From the NCBI GenBank assembly GCA_023159155.1, contig JAJNNX010000009.1, positions 62,001-126,000 of the forward strand: DNA of 64,000 nt, written 5' to 3'. The notes below the pieces were generated by a model. That model searched no databases, was not told where the DNA came from, and saw only the letters and a program-made list of their open reading frames with translations. The stretch is from Ustulina deusta. Its lineage: Eukaryota > Ascomycota > Sordariomycetes > Xylariales > Xylariaceae. The position numbers were made by a program, and so were the translations under genes. Each line of letters begins with the position of its first letter. The stretch's first letter is position 1. Of this stretch, positions 31,226 through 43,471 are shown one piece after another.

Positions 31226-34200
31226 TGTTATCATTAGTTAAGTAAAGCTTTTGTAGCTAGTTTATTAATATTATAGATAAAAACTCTAAGCTAAAAGAAA
31301 TAAATAAATAAAAATAAAAATAAAAGCCAAAGTTTATAAAATAAATAGATATAAATTTTATATATATAGCTATAAAGTTATAAATTAATTTATATATAGA
31401 TTTTCTATGTTATTGCTATATAGGTCTAAAGTTCTTATAAGTTTTGCTAAAACTATACTAATTATTATACTATTTTTTTTAAAACTAAAAGTTTAAATAT
31501 AATTTTAATTTAAAATTATTAATAATATTAAGTTTATCTAGTTTTTTTATATTATATTACTTTATTATTATTTTTATAATTATTTATAAATTTGTCAATT
31601 ATTGCTATATATATTTATTTTTATAATTTTATAAAAAGTCTAGGTATTTTTTTATAAGTTTTATAAAATTAATTAAGCTTAATTAGTATATTTTTAAAAT
31701 TTTAAGCTATATATTAAATCTTATTAAAATTATAGCTTTTTTAAGCAACCTAATACTATAACTTTTTATTTTTTTATATATTTTTAATTATTTCATTTAT
31801 TTAATTTTAAATTTTGCTTTATTATTAATATTTTTAGCTAAAAATAATAATTAGATTCATTAAAATATCAAATTATTATTTATTTTTTATAACTAGTTAG
31901 TATAAAATAAGTTTTTTATTTTATATAAGTTAAATAAATTAAAAATATAACCAAATTTTTATTTTTTTAAAATTTTAAAAAATCTAATTAATTAAAAGTT
32001 TAATTTAATAGTTAATATTTATATTATAAAACTTTTTTTTTTTTTTTAAATTTATCAAATGTTTTTTTTTATTAGTTTATAACTTATATTATTTTTATAT
32101 AAAAGTTGCTGTATTATATATTATTTTTCAAATATTTTAGGTTTAATAAACTAATTTAAATATTTATTATTTAATATTAAAATTTATAACTATTTTATTA
32201 ATATTTATTATTAAAAAGTTTTATATTTTAATTTTTATTATTATTTTTAATAATAATATATTAATTAATAAATATTATAAAATATTATATATAAAGTTTA
32301 AAATAAAAAAATAAATATTTTAATTATTTTAATATTTATTAATATGAAAACAAAATTATTAGTTTAGTTTTTAATTAGTTAATTTTATTATTTTTTAGGT
32401 TTAAAAATAATAAGTATTACTAAAATAATATTTAATATTTATATATTTAATATACTAAAGAATTTTTATAAATTTTTATAATATTATATAATTAATAATT
32501 TTATAATATTTATTTTTTTATTAAATAAAATTATAATTAAATAGTTAAAGTTATTTATAAATATTTATATATAGTGATAATTTTTTTTGTTAAATAATAT
32601 ATTTTTATTATTTATTATTATATATTATTATATTATAGCTAATATAAATAATAAATAAAAAAAATTAAAAAGTTTATTTTATAATATTTTTTTTTATAGT
32701 TATAATAACTATATATATATTATTTATAATTATATTTTAAATAAAACTAATAAGATTATTGTTTTAATATTTTAATTATTTTATATTAATTTTAATATAT
32801 AATAATTAAAAATATATAGGCTGTTTAAATTAAAGCTATATAAAAAAAATAATCTCATTTAAAGTAACTTTAAATATATATAGTTTTTTACTTTTATTTT
32901 TTAGATCTTATAACTAGGTTTTTTGTTTAATTAAGTTTATTAAGTTAGTTTTTTAAAAAAATATTAAATAAAAAATTTATAATTAATATAAAACTTAATA
33001 TTTTATTAAAAAGAATTAATATTATTGTTTTTTTTTTAGTTTTTTTAGTTTTAATTATAAAAAGTTTTGCTATTTCTTTTAATAAAAAATTAGCTATTAT
33101 ATTTTTTTGTTTTAATTAATAGTAAAAAATAATATTAAAGTTTAATAAAAAATTAGCTTAATATATTTATTATATTAATAAAATCTATTTATTTAAAAAA
33201 TATAATAAAGTTTAATAATTAGTTATTATTAAAAATTTATCGTTTTAAATTAAATAAGCGTATTTAGTTAATATTATTATTTTAAAAAAATATTTTATAG
33301 GTTTTTAAAATATATTTCTTTATTATATTAAATAATTTTTGTTATTATATTATATAAAATATTTGTTTTTATTTATGTTAGTTAGCTAGGTTTAAAAAAA
33401 ACTAAAATAAACGTTGTATATATTAATAGTTTTATATATTTCAAAATTTATTTTTGTTTTAGTTTTATTATAAATAGCCTATTTTTTTTTAATAGTAAAT
33501 TTAAAAAAGTAATAATTTTATTAATATAATTATTTTTTATTTTTATTTTAGTTTTTATAATTATTTTTAAATAATTAGTAATAAATATTTTAAAATAATA
33601 TTTTTTAATATTTTTTTAATATTTAGCTTAATATAAATAATAAATTATTTTTTTATAATAAATTTACTATTATTTTTTAGTTTTAAATTAAATTAAAATA
33701 TTATTTATATAAATATTTATAAATTCATTTAAAATTTTTTAAATTTATATATTAATAAAAGTTTATTATTAGATAAGTGTTATTTTTAAATTAAATAACA
33801 AAACTTTTTATTAAAATACTTTTTTATAAATTTAAAAAAATAATAATAATATAATTTTATTATTAATAATAATTAATAAAAAGTTTTAATAATATTTAGT
33901 TTTATAAAATAAATAATATTATAATAATTCAATATAATATTATTAATATTTAAAGCTAATATAATTTAATTTTTTAAATATATATTTTTTTATTAATAAT
34001 TAATTATAAATTTATATTTTATTTAATAAAATTTATAACTAGTAGTTTATTTACAAATATTTTTTTAAATAAAATAAATTATATAAATATTTAGTATTAA
34101 TAAAGTTTAAAAATATTTTTTTTGTTATAAAATTTTAGATTTTTTTTTAACAAGAATTTTTTGAAATATAATAATTAAAAAAATAAAAACTTTTTCATTA

Positions 34201-36801
34201 ATTTTATATATTTAAGGGTTATTTTTTTTTTAAATAAAATTAGTTTATTATTAAAAGTTTTTTATAATAGTATTTATTTAATTTAAATTTATTCTTTTTA
34301 TAAAATATTAATTATTTTAAAATTTTTTTTAAATATTTTAATATAATTATTTTTAGTTATTATAAATTTAATTATAATAAGTTTTTTCAAAATTTTTTTT
34401 AACTAATTATTTTTATTTATTTTAATAAAAATAATTTTAAAAGTTTTATATAATTTTTTTAATAATAGTTTAGTTTTTTTATTTTAAGTTTAAAAATTTT
34501 AAGTTTTTATTTTATTTTTTTAGTTTTAGTTAGTTTTAAAACAATTATTTTAATATTTAATAATATTTTTTTAATATTTAATTATATTAATTAACATTTT
34601 TTTATATTTTTAGGTTTATATTTTATTATTTATAATTAAAAAGTTTAATTCTAATTATTAATAAAAATTAAATTAATAAAAATAAATTATTTAGTTAAAT
34701 TAATTATTATTTTTAAGTTTTTATTAATTATTTAATATTAACAATAATATTATAACTAAAATTAATAATTTATAATATTTAATTTTTAAATTATTAATTA
34801 TTAATTTTTATTATATATATTAAATATTTATAAATTTTATTAATTATTTTATTTTAATAATTATAAAATTTTTAAAGTTTAGTTAAATAAATAATTTTTA
34901 TTTTTAATTATTATTTAATTTATTATATAAATTTATAATTAATTATTAAAAAAGTATAAATTTTAATATTATATAAAATTAAAGTTTTTATTTTAATATT
35001 ATTAATTTATAATTAAGTAAATATTTTAAAAACAATTAATTTATTTTAGTTATATATTTTAATTAAAATAAATAAAAAAATTAATAAAAAAACTTTTATT
35101 AGTTTTATTTATTTTTTAAATTAAATAAATTATTAAAACTATTTTTATTATAGATTTTTTTTACTAATTAAATATTTAAAACTTTAAACTTTTAATTAAA
35201 ATAATTAATTAATATATATATATATTTTATTATAAATAAAATAAGTTTTATTATTTTGATAAGTTTTTTTTTTTATAATTAATATTTATTTTAAAACTTT
35301 TAAAATTTGCTAAAAATTAATAAATAAACTTATTAAAAACTTAATCATTTAAATTAGATTTTTATTTAATTAAGTATATAAATTTAGTTTATTAATAGTT
35401 TTATAAGTTTGTTTAATATTATATATTAATTTAATAATTTTATTAATAAATAATTTATAAAAAATATTTAAATTTATAAAAATTTTATATAAGTTTTTTT
35501 TAAATTTATATAAAAATAATTTTATAATTTTTATTTTTATTATAACTTAGCAAATTAATATTTTTAAACTAAACTATTTAATATAAAAATAAATTTATTA
35601 ATATTTTTATTAATTTTATAAATAATAATGATTTAATTAAAATTATAATAAATTATTAATAAAGTTTAAATTATTTTAATAATATTATTAAATAATCTTT
35701 TAATTAAATAAAAATATATTTTTATTAATTTTTTAATATATTTTTTTAATTAATTTATAATATATTAAAATTAGTTATTTTTAATTTAAAATCTAATAAT
35801 ATTTTTATTTAATTCTTTTATTAATTTATAAACCTAATTAATAAATAAAGCTTTATTTTTTATAAACTTACTAAAATTAATTTTTTGTATTTTAGCTTTT
35901 TTAATATAAATAAGATTTAAAGTACTAAAAAATAAACTAATAAAATAAAAAATAAATAAAGCAATAAAACTAAAAAATTTAAAATTAATATTTTTAAATA
36001 TATTTTTTATTATTAAATTATAATTATTTTTTAAAAGTACTAAAATAAATATAATAAAAAATTAATGCTTTATTTTTTTATTATTAAAAAAGTTCTATTA
36101 AAACTAATATAAAATTATAAACTTATATAACTATAATATTTTTTAATATATTTTTAAATATATTATTTATTTTAAGTTATTTTAGTTTTAGTTTAGATTT
36201 TGTTTTTTTAAGCTTTAATTTTTTAATTTTTTAAATTCTTTTTTTAAATATTAGTTTGTTTAAAATATTTATAAAAAAGTTTAATATAAATTTTTTTTTT
36301 TTTTATAAATTTTTTTTTTTAAATTATTTAATAATAAAAAACTAGTTATATTTAAAAACTAAAATTATTTTAATTATTTAAAAACTAAAAATAAAATAAA
36401 ATTATTTAAAATTAAATTTTTTATAAATTATTAATTTTTAAATAGTATAAAAATTAAAAGTTTTATTAAAATTATATTAAAATTAAGTTTATATTATACA
36501 ATATATAATTTTTTATATTAAATATATAACTAAAAAAAAAATATATATTTATATTTTATTAATTATAACAAAATAAAAAATATATATTTATTAAATATTT
36601 ATTAATAAATAATTAAAAAGCTTAAAGTAGTGTTATAATTAGTTAAGTAAAGTTTTTATAGCTAGTTTATTAATATTATAAATAAAAACTTTGTATATAT
36701 AGCTATAAAGTTATAGGTTAGTTTATATATAGATTTTCTATTTTATTACTCTATAGGTCTAGAGTGCTTATAGATCTTGCTAAAACTATACTAACTATTA
36801 T
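31226..36801. mobile_element. LTR element E nested in D
   Basis: Direct repeats at 31,226-31,469 and 36,631-36,801 both start TGTTAT(A/C)ATTAGTTAAGTA and end CTATACTAA(C/T)TATTATA. The left copy carries an extra segment of about 75 bp rich in AAATAAATA/AAAATAAAAA. Flanks TTAGT and TTATT agree at four of five positions, so the duplication is not proven. The 5.2-kb interior is so A/T-biased that no domain or strand can be assigned. Confidence 0.68.
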
Positions 36802-36979
36802 ATTATTTATATTTATTTAATTTTTAAATTATTTATTATATTTTTTAAATTAAGTAATATATATTTATAGTTAACTAAATAACTATTATACTTATTTAAA
36901 AATTAATTTTTTAAAAACTATTTTATATTACTAGTTAATTAAGTTTATTTAATATAAATTAAATAATAATTATTAAAAA

Positions 36980-37433
36980 TATAATAACTTTGCTATATTA
37001 AATAAACTAATATAATAGTTTGCTATAATATTATAGTAATAAAGTTTGTTTAATAAAAAGTTAAAGTTATAATAGATCTAATATTTATATTGCTTAATAT
37101 TTATTAAAAAATAAACTTTTATATAAATAATTCTAAAAACTACTTATATATTTAAATTAAATAATAAAAAAAGAACTATTTATTATAAAATATAACAAAT
37201 ATATTTATAACTTTATAATTAAAATTTTTTTTTTAACATTAAGTTTTGCTAATTAAACTTTATTTTTTTTAGCTTATTTGCTTACTAGTAATCTAAACTT
37301 ACGCCTTTATTAGTAATCTATTATATAACTTAGAACTTTTAATATTTCTTTTATTAGTTATGTACTAGAAACCTTTTTTTATACTCTACGCTTAGTTTTT
37401 TTAACAAGCTTTATATACTGTTAGTTCGTAACA
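36980..37433. repeat. Element D LTR, right
   Basis: 454 bp, better preserved than the left copy, with ATACTCTACGC and GTTAGTTCGTAACA retained. Read on the minus strand it starts TGTTACGAAC. Confidence 0.75.
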
Positions 37434-39330
37434 TATTTTTAATAAAACTTTTATTATTAAGGTTTTTTAGTATATAGTACAGTATTTTTAATTGTTTTAC
37501 ATTTATAAGCTTAGTAGATCTTGTTCAGTAGAACAAAAAGTTTAGAAACTTAATAAATATTTTTTTATATAAAAGCATTAATACTTTTTTGTTTTTTATA
37601 AGTTTTGGTTAAATTTAAGCAAATAGTAGAGATGTTATAACGTTTTAATATATTGACCTGGTTTTTTATTAAAAAGATTAAAGGTGATATAATAATAGTA
37701 ATCCTAGCGCTTATTACTACTGTTTTTAGCGTTTTTATAGTTAACCTTGCAGCGTTAAGCTTTTTAAAAGTGATGCTAGGTATTTATTTTATAGTTAGAG
37801 GCAACCTAAAACACTTATTATAAAGTTTTTTCGAACGCCAAGCTTTATTTCTTTTTTTTTTATAAAATAATAAAATAAACTTGGGCCTTTATAATATAAA
37901 ATATAAAGTTAAACCTAAAAAAATTCCAAGTAAAGCATTAGTTTTTTTTTTTATAACATAGGACTATTAATTTAGCAGTAATCTATTTAGTAGCATAATA
38001 ATTTACTAGTACTAATAGAAAATATAATAAAAACATTGTTTTTTTTAAAAATAGCTCGAATAATAGAGGCTTATAAAATAAAATAGTCTTAGTACTAGCT
38101 AATATATATAAAGAAAAAATACGTATTAGTACACTTGTTTATAGTAGAAATTATTATAACTAAAGTCCTACTTTAAAATAAACTATATAATAAAATCATA
38201 CTGTTTATATATTAAAGCTTGCTTTATATGTTTAATTAAAAGTTAAATATTATTATTATTTACTTAGGTTAATATGCTTTAATCTAATTAAAAATAAATT
38301 ATTAGCGTTAATTTTCTTAAAAAGCTTATTATTTAAGCTATAATTAAATATCTTTATAGTTTTTTATTAATCTTAAGCATATAAATTCTAATATATTAAT
38401 AAACATGTTTTTTATGATTTATTAAGTATTAAATATATTAACTAAAAAATATATATATATATATATATATAAGTGCTATATTAAAACAAAATAATAATTA
38501 AGTTTAATATTTCATAATATTTATTATTATTAGTAATATTTTAATATATATAATTCTATTAAATTTAAAACATAAATATTTAGACTTATATAAGCTTATG
38601 TTTTTTTACAAAGATTTTGTAGCGCTATTATAATATAACTTAGTACTAGCTTTATATTTTAAGCTATTTATTTAGCATTTTATTTTTGCGTTAATAAAGA
38701 TCTATAATATATACGCTTTTATTTATTACTATATTTAACTATAAAAATAGTTGTAGAGTTATTTATTTAAGCTAGTAATCTAAAAAAATATCTATATTTA
38801 TTTTATTTACTTTATTTAATAGAGCTTTGTTTTAGTAGCTAAGTTATATATTCTAGGTAAAACGGACTATTTAATATTAAATCTTATGTAAAATTATTAA
38901 TTTATAGCTATATTACTAACTAGATAATTATAAGGAGCATGCTTTGTTATTCTTTAAGTTTGCTTACTATAAAATACTAATTTATTATTGATCTTTTGCT
39001 GCTATTTTTTTAGTACTAAGATAATATTATTACTGCTTTGAATCTCATAAGTTATGTACGGCGAGATTTTGCTAGCAAAACATTTATCTAAAGAAAAAGT
39101 AGTAGACTATGATCTAGATTAGTAGCACCCACTTTATCTCCTTTGGTACTTATTAGCTAAGTAGTAGTTTTAGAAAAGCAGCGTGCAAGCATTTTAATGC
39201 GTTTGCTTATATAGCAGAAGGAAAAATATTAAAACATATAAATATTTACTTTAGCTAACATTTTAACTCTAAAACAACTATAATATCTGCTTTATTACAA
39301 GTACGTATATTTTACCGTAGGATCTAGAGG
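37434..39330. other. AT-rich degenerate region, origin unknown
   Basis: Moderately RIPped DNA with islands of residual G/C (for example near 37,700-37,760 and 39,040-39,200). A (TA)n run lies at about 38,448-38,471. It may include the mutated upstream part of the helicase relic that follows, but no helicase motif was recognised before 39,559. Confidence 0.35.
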
Positions 39331-39558
39331 ATGTAGCGTCCCGTCTGTTCCTATAATCGGCCGACCCTTAACATTACTACAATCGATTCCTTTACCACCG
39401 AGTTAATTAGGCTTAGAAGCGACCGAAACCATGGTTTCTATTGGCTCCCTGGCCGTACGCGCCGGCGCCCGCCGGGCTATTCGACCCTCTGCGCCAATTG
39501 TTGCTGCTTTACGCTCAAACCGATATCTCTTCGATCGACGCTACAACCTTAACAATAC

Positions 39559-39765
39559 TTGATGCTTTTTGATCTTACCTACGCTTGGGGAGAAGGGCAT
39601 GTCTACGTTGCGCTATCTAGAGCGAGGAGCTTGTCCGGCCTTAAGATTGAGGGAGATCCGAAGGGACTAATGGTTGGCAAAGGGGGCAACCCTGAAGTGA
39701 GAAGATTCCACAGGAATAAGTTTAGAACATGCGTTTATAAAACCGAGTTAGACATATTTTTTTAG
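39559..39765 (+). pseudogene. PIF1-type helicase, C-terminal fragment
   Basis: The translated fragment contains FDLTYAWGEGHVYVALSRAR followed by SLSGLKIEGDPKGL and NPEVRRFHRNKF. GxVYVALSRA is the C-terminal motif of PIF1-family DNA helicases, which unwind DNA in the nucleus or mitochondrion; related helicases are also carried by Helitron elements. Only about 67 residues remain open. The nearest upstream in-frame stop is TAA at 39,550-39,552, possibly a former CAA, and no Walker A motif is visible upstream. The surrounding 39,330-39,770 keeps normal G/C, so this fragment was little affected by RIP. It could be a truncated helicase gene or a Helitron relic. Confidence 0.7.
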
Positions 39766-39767
39766 GT

Positions 39768-40318
39768 TTATATTGTAGAATAAGTAAGTACGTAGTTGGG
39801 GGTTGTAATAAAGCTTTGTGTATTGTATATATGTGCTGCTAGGCCTTGAGATGCTATTGCGGCATACGAGGGCATGGAGGCTGTGCGGCTCTGTGTTCTA
39901 TTGCTCTTGATTCTTTTTACTATAGCTGTAACTGTCCTGCTTATTTCGGTTGCCTTTTTCGCAGCTACTTTAGCTTTGTTTCTGTTTTTCATGCTTTTTT
40001 ATAGTTCTTTTTATAGTTTAGCGTTAGTATGTTCTATGTTGTCTTTTATCTTGTCTAGAGTTATTGATATAGTGCTTGCTGCTTTTTTGAATTTGTTTCG
40101 AATAATGTTTAAGGGTTTTTTTGGATGGAGCGGACGTTAGGCATATTCTAGGTTTTTGCGACTAAAGATTACTGATTTGAATAGGTTGGCTAGTATAGGT
40201 TGGTCTTATGCTTGCTTTATGTATTAGAGCGCGTTTAGGAGGTACTTGCTTAAGTATGTGTGGCATGCTTGCGAACTTCGGTTGGCCAGGCCGTCTGCTA
40301 GGGCTATGAGATTGCCAT
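39768..40318 (-). pseudogene. LINE ORF1/gag-like remnant
   Basis: On the minus strand from an ATG at 40,318, CAA/CAG codons appear to have become TAA/TAG, and the 74-residue open segment 39,768-39,992 reads KVAAKKATEISRTVTAIVKR then MPSYAAIASQGLAAHI. The basic, alanine-rich coiled-coil-like stretch followed by SYAAIASQG resembles ORF1 (gag-like) proteins of fungal Tad-type LINEs. Two frames are involved, so at least one frameshift is present. An overlapping hydrophobic plus-strand ORF at 39,874-40,140 is a shadow. Assignment rests on resemblance only. Confidence 0.4.
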
Positions 40319-41454
40319 CGTGTTTTTTAGGCGTACTGGGCGATATGAGATAGCGTATAGGCTCTTAATTGTTGCAGGATTCCAAAAAGATCGTATTTGC
40401 TGTTGTAAAAAACTTTCTCTATTTTTGTTGTTTGCTCTTTTGTAGTGTGTTAAGGAGTCTATATTAGGTACCGTATTCTTTAATTAAAACTTCACCGGCG
40501 CTAAAGGCTTGGCATACAATGATCTACGTACTAAGCTATAATAAAAAAGCAATTACTTAAGCAATTATTATAAAAATTTGTTTTTTTATAACAAAATATT
40601 ATTAAGCGTGTTTATTCCTAAAACTACTGTTTTAATATATTTAAATGCTGCTATAAAAAAGTTTCTAATAATGTTTTTAGCACTAAGTATAAACTATAAT
40701 TAAGGCTATTTTTAGTAATATAGCTTTTTTTATATATATTTAATTGCTTTATTATTTAAATATTTAAGTATATTAGCTTAGTAAACAACTAGCTAAACTA
40801 TATAGCTTAATAATATTTGTTACTATAACTAGGAACTGTTCTAAACTTATATAATATTTTTATATTAGTCGGAAAATTTTATTAATAAATATTAAAGCAT
40901 AATAAATAAGTTAAATAAACCGTAATACTAATATAAAGGATTATTAATAAAAAGGGTTATAGAAAAGGTTATTAGGAGGGTTATAAATAAAAAAGTATAG
41001 GTTTTGCTAATTTAAAATAGATAATTGTTTAGGTTTTAATTAGTTATATCTATAAATATTTTGTTAGCTATATAAATTAAGTATGATTTAAAGTATATAT
41101 AAACAAGGTTAATTAGTATAAAACAATTCGGCATAATTGTTAATTTAATTTATAGTATATAGAATAAAAAATAATTATTATTTTAATGTTTTAATTAATA
41201 TATATTAAAGCAAGAGGTAAAATTATTTAATTGGAGTATTACTTAGAAAAGATTGTTTACTTATATAAAATAAAGGGTTAAAAAATGCGTAGCTAGTTAG
41301 ATTAAAGTTAAATTAGTATAGCTTGTACTATATATTCCTGCATATTCCTGCATATTTCTACAGGCCAAGCTATTAGCGCCAGTCAAGTTATAATCGAGGA
41401 ATACAGTACTAATCTGCAATTAATACTTCTTGGGCGTAGCACGGGCTATGGCTA
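40319..41454. other. Mixed region without genes
   Basis: 40,319-40,540 keeps normal G/C and may be the 5' leader of the LINE-like remnant. 40,541-41,330 is AT-rich and RIPped. From about 41,335 G/C rises again, with a short direct repeat CATATTCCTG. No gene recognised. Confidence 0.4.
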
Positions 41455-41580
41455 GACTAGTACGGGGCAGGTTTAGCCTCCTACCCTTTCTGCTATATCT
41501 TTTTAGCTAATACTTACTGCGCTATAGTACGATTTTGCATTTATATTTGTATCCCTAGGATATATTTTTGTGCTAAGGTC
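41455..41580. repeat. Dispersed repeat R3, copy 2
   Basis: Same block order as 141-300: GGGGCAGGTTTAG..TCCTACC, then TACT.CGCTA.AG, ATTTTGCA and TATCCCTA. Confidence 0.45.
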
Positions 41581-41999
41581 TGCTATAGCAGTTATAACAA
41601 TAGAAATAAAATAGAACTAAAATTAAGTACTTTTTAAGTATTTTTTATAGTTCTAAAATTATTTACTAAAATCCTATTTTTACTAATTACTATTAGATAG
41701 AAACTCTTTTTAATACTGGTAGGGAAACACTAGTATAGACCGTTGTTTATGTTCAAGCTCTGCTATGTAGCAGTAGGCTATTCCTTAAGACCTGTTACTT
41801 TACTTTTGCTTTATATCCCTAGAAATAGCTTGTTGACTATATAATCAGACTTTTTTAGAAAATCTTATTATATTTGCTTATTTTATAAGTTAGGCATATA
41901 AAGCTAATATGATTTATTTTTGCTAGCAATACTTTCTGCTCTGCAGGTAATTAAGATAATTAATTCTTTAGACCTAGCTTATTTAAACGGCATAAGTGC

Positions 42000-42041
42000 A
42001 TTCGAAAGGTTTTAACCCTTTCTTTTGGGCGCCTTTCGAAT
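42000..42041. repeat. Inverted repeat ATTCGAAAGG / CCTTTCGAAT
   Basis: Perfect 10-bp arms at 42,000-42,009 and 42,032-42,041 with a 22-base spacer that itself contains GGTTTTAACC across the left arm edge. It lies in non-coding, partly RIPped DNA. No rho-type or RNA gene role is evident. Confidence 0.6.
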
Positions 42042-42180
42042 CGATGATATATGGTTTTAGGTTAGCTTTAAATTACCGCTCTTAAAGTCTTATTTTAACC
42101 TGGACAGCGATCTCTATATTTAAGCCGGCAAGTTATTTGCAATATTTTTTATAGTCTGCTCAAAAACTTTAGCGAGGACT

Positions 42181-42849
42181 TCGTCTTACTAAAACGTAAT
42201 ACTTAATAAAAAATTTAAAAAAAGCAAAAGATTTTGTCTAAAGAATAGTTCGGAATAAATAATAAAACTTCTTAATAATAACTTTAAGCCGATAGTATTA
42301 CTTTTTAATATTATTTATAGTTGTTTTAATTAAGTTTTTAGTTATAAATTTACTATAAATATTTAATATTTTTATAATATATTTATATTAATAAATAAGT
42401 ATGCTATAACTTATATTTTATAATTTTAAACATAAAACTAGTTATATTTAATATATTTTTTAAATAAAAAGCTAAATATATTTTTATAAAAGTAATATTG
42501 TTATAAATAGCTCTAGATCTTATAAAAATTTAATAATATAGCTAATTTTAAAAAAATTATAAATATTTTGTTTTTAAATTTTTTTGCTTTAATAAAAAAT
42601 ATAAACAGCTTATAATATAACAAAGTTTTTGAACTGCTAGATATATATAATAAAAAAATTCTAGATATTTTATATTTTTTATATTTAATAGCTTAATTAT
42701 TTTACTATAAAAATTATAAAGTAAACCTATCTAGATATAATAAAAGCACTTTTTATGCTATTTAATAATATTATTTAAAGCTTAATTTAGAAAAATAAAA
42801 AGTTTTATAAAAAATCTAGTAAAAAACCTAAGAAAAAACCCCAGATAGG
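42181..42849. other. AT-rich stretch, no genes seen
   Basis: Strongly A/T-biased sequence with no recognisable motif on either strand. Confidence 0.5.
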
Positions 42850-43318
42850 TTAGGGCGATTGCTTTGCTTTGATGCTTGGTGCAGGTATCTAGTCGCTGTA
42901 TAGTATTAAGCTTTGGCTAATACTGCAGCTAGTGGATGTCCAATGCAGTGTATCGGAGCTGTTAGCAAAGCTTAAGACTGTAGAACTTAAGGGCAACTTT
43001 GGAGAGTATTATATATGCTCGCAAGGGCTAGCGCTACAAGCCGAGGTCAAAAAGGTTTTAAATTCTATACTTTTCTTACTTACTGAAGGACATAAAGGTT
43101 ACTTTAATTCCTAAGCAGGAAAATCTGGACTTCTGCTTATTGGGTTAAATAGCATTTTCGGTGATCTGTAAAGAGGAATGGGCGAGCGCAAATAAGTTGG
43201 AGTTAATCCTATTGATATTGCTGGAATTTCTATTGCAGCAGGGCTGGTGCTAGCGGCCCGCTGGCAGCTGCGAATGTGGCTGCACGTCAATTGTTAGCCG
43301 TATTCGGGCCGCCTGCGG
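42850..43318. other. G/C-retaining fragment with a short open frame
   Basis: A plus-strand open frame ends at 43,114 (SELLAKLKTVELKGNFGEYY...), with no ATG start in frame (the nearest possible start codon is GTG at 42,932) and a TAG upstream. It may be a scrap of a transposon or gene; I recognise no family. The fragment ends in a GC-rich hairpin next to repeat R2. Confidence 0.35.
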
Positions 43319-43324
43319 CCCGAA
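43303..43324. repeat. GC-rich hairpin (10-bp stem, 2-base loop)
   Basis: Arms TTCGGGCCGC and GCGGCCCGAA pair perfectly around CT. The right arm runs into repeat R2; the left arm is absent from the other R2 copy. It is conspicuous because the neighbourhood has lost most of its G/C. Confidence 0.7.
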
Positions 43325-43471
43325 CCGGCTGATCCTTGGCTGTATTTAGAAGGTTTGAATAGCTATAAAAGCTTTCGAACTTCTTAGAATAATACTTACT
43401 TTATACGTATAGTAATTTATATTAGTTTTTTAGTAATAAGCGCTTTAGTTTATTTTTTGTTATTTTTAGTT
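43319..43471 (+). repeat. Direct repeat R2, copy 1 (153 bp)
   Basis: Starts CCCGAACCGGCTGATCCTT and ends GTTATTTTTAGTT. It matches 46,462-46,614 at identical length without gaps, differing mostly by C/T and G/A. It contains TATAAAAGC. The repeat lacks TG...CA ends, so it is not an obvious LTR. Confidence 0.85.

Larger units (their letters stand above)
17552..37433. mobile_element. LTR element D, host of the second nest
   Basis: Long direct repeats (17,552-18,044 and 36,980-37,433) share colinear sequence from ATAATAACTTTGC to the end GTTAGTTCGTAACA (left copy TTAATTTATAATA). The 19.9 kb between outer edges holds solo LTR 18,126-18,427, element C and element E with their duplications; subtracting them leaves about 7.0 kb, a plausible LTR-retrotransposon length. 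No exact target duplication was found at the outer ends, and the interior is too mutated to type, so two unrelated solo LTRs remain possible. Confidence 0.6.

Noticed and set aside
39874..40140. 88-codon hydrophobic plus-strand frame resembling a membrane protein
   Set aside because: It is antisense to the LINE ORF1-like remnant; lysine-rich coding on one strand yields Leu/Phe-rich text on the other.
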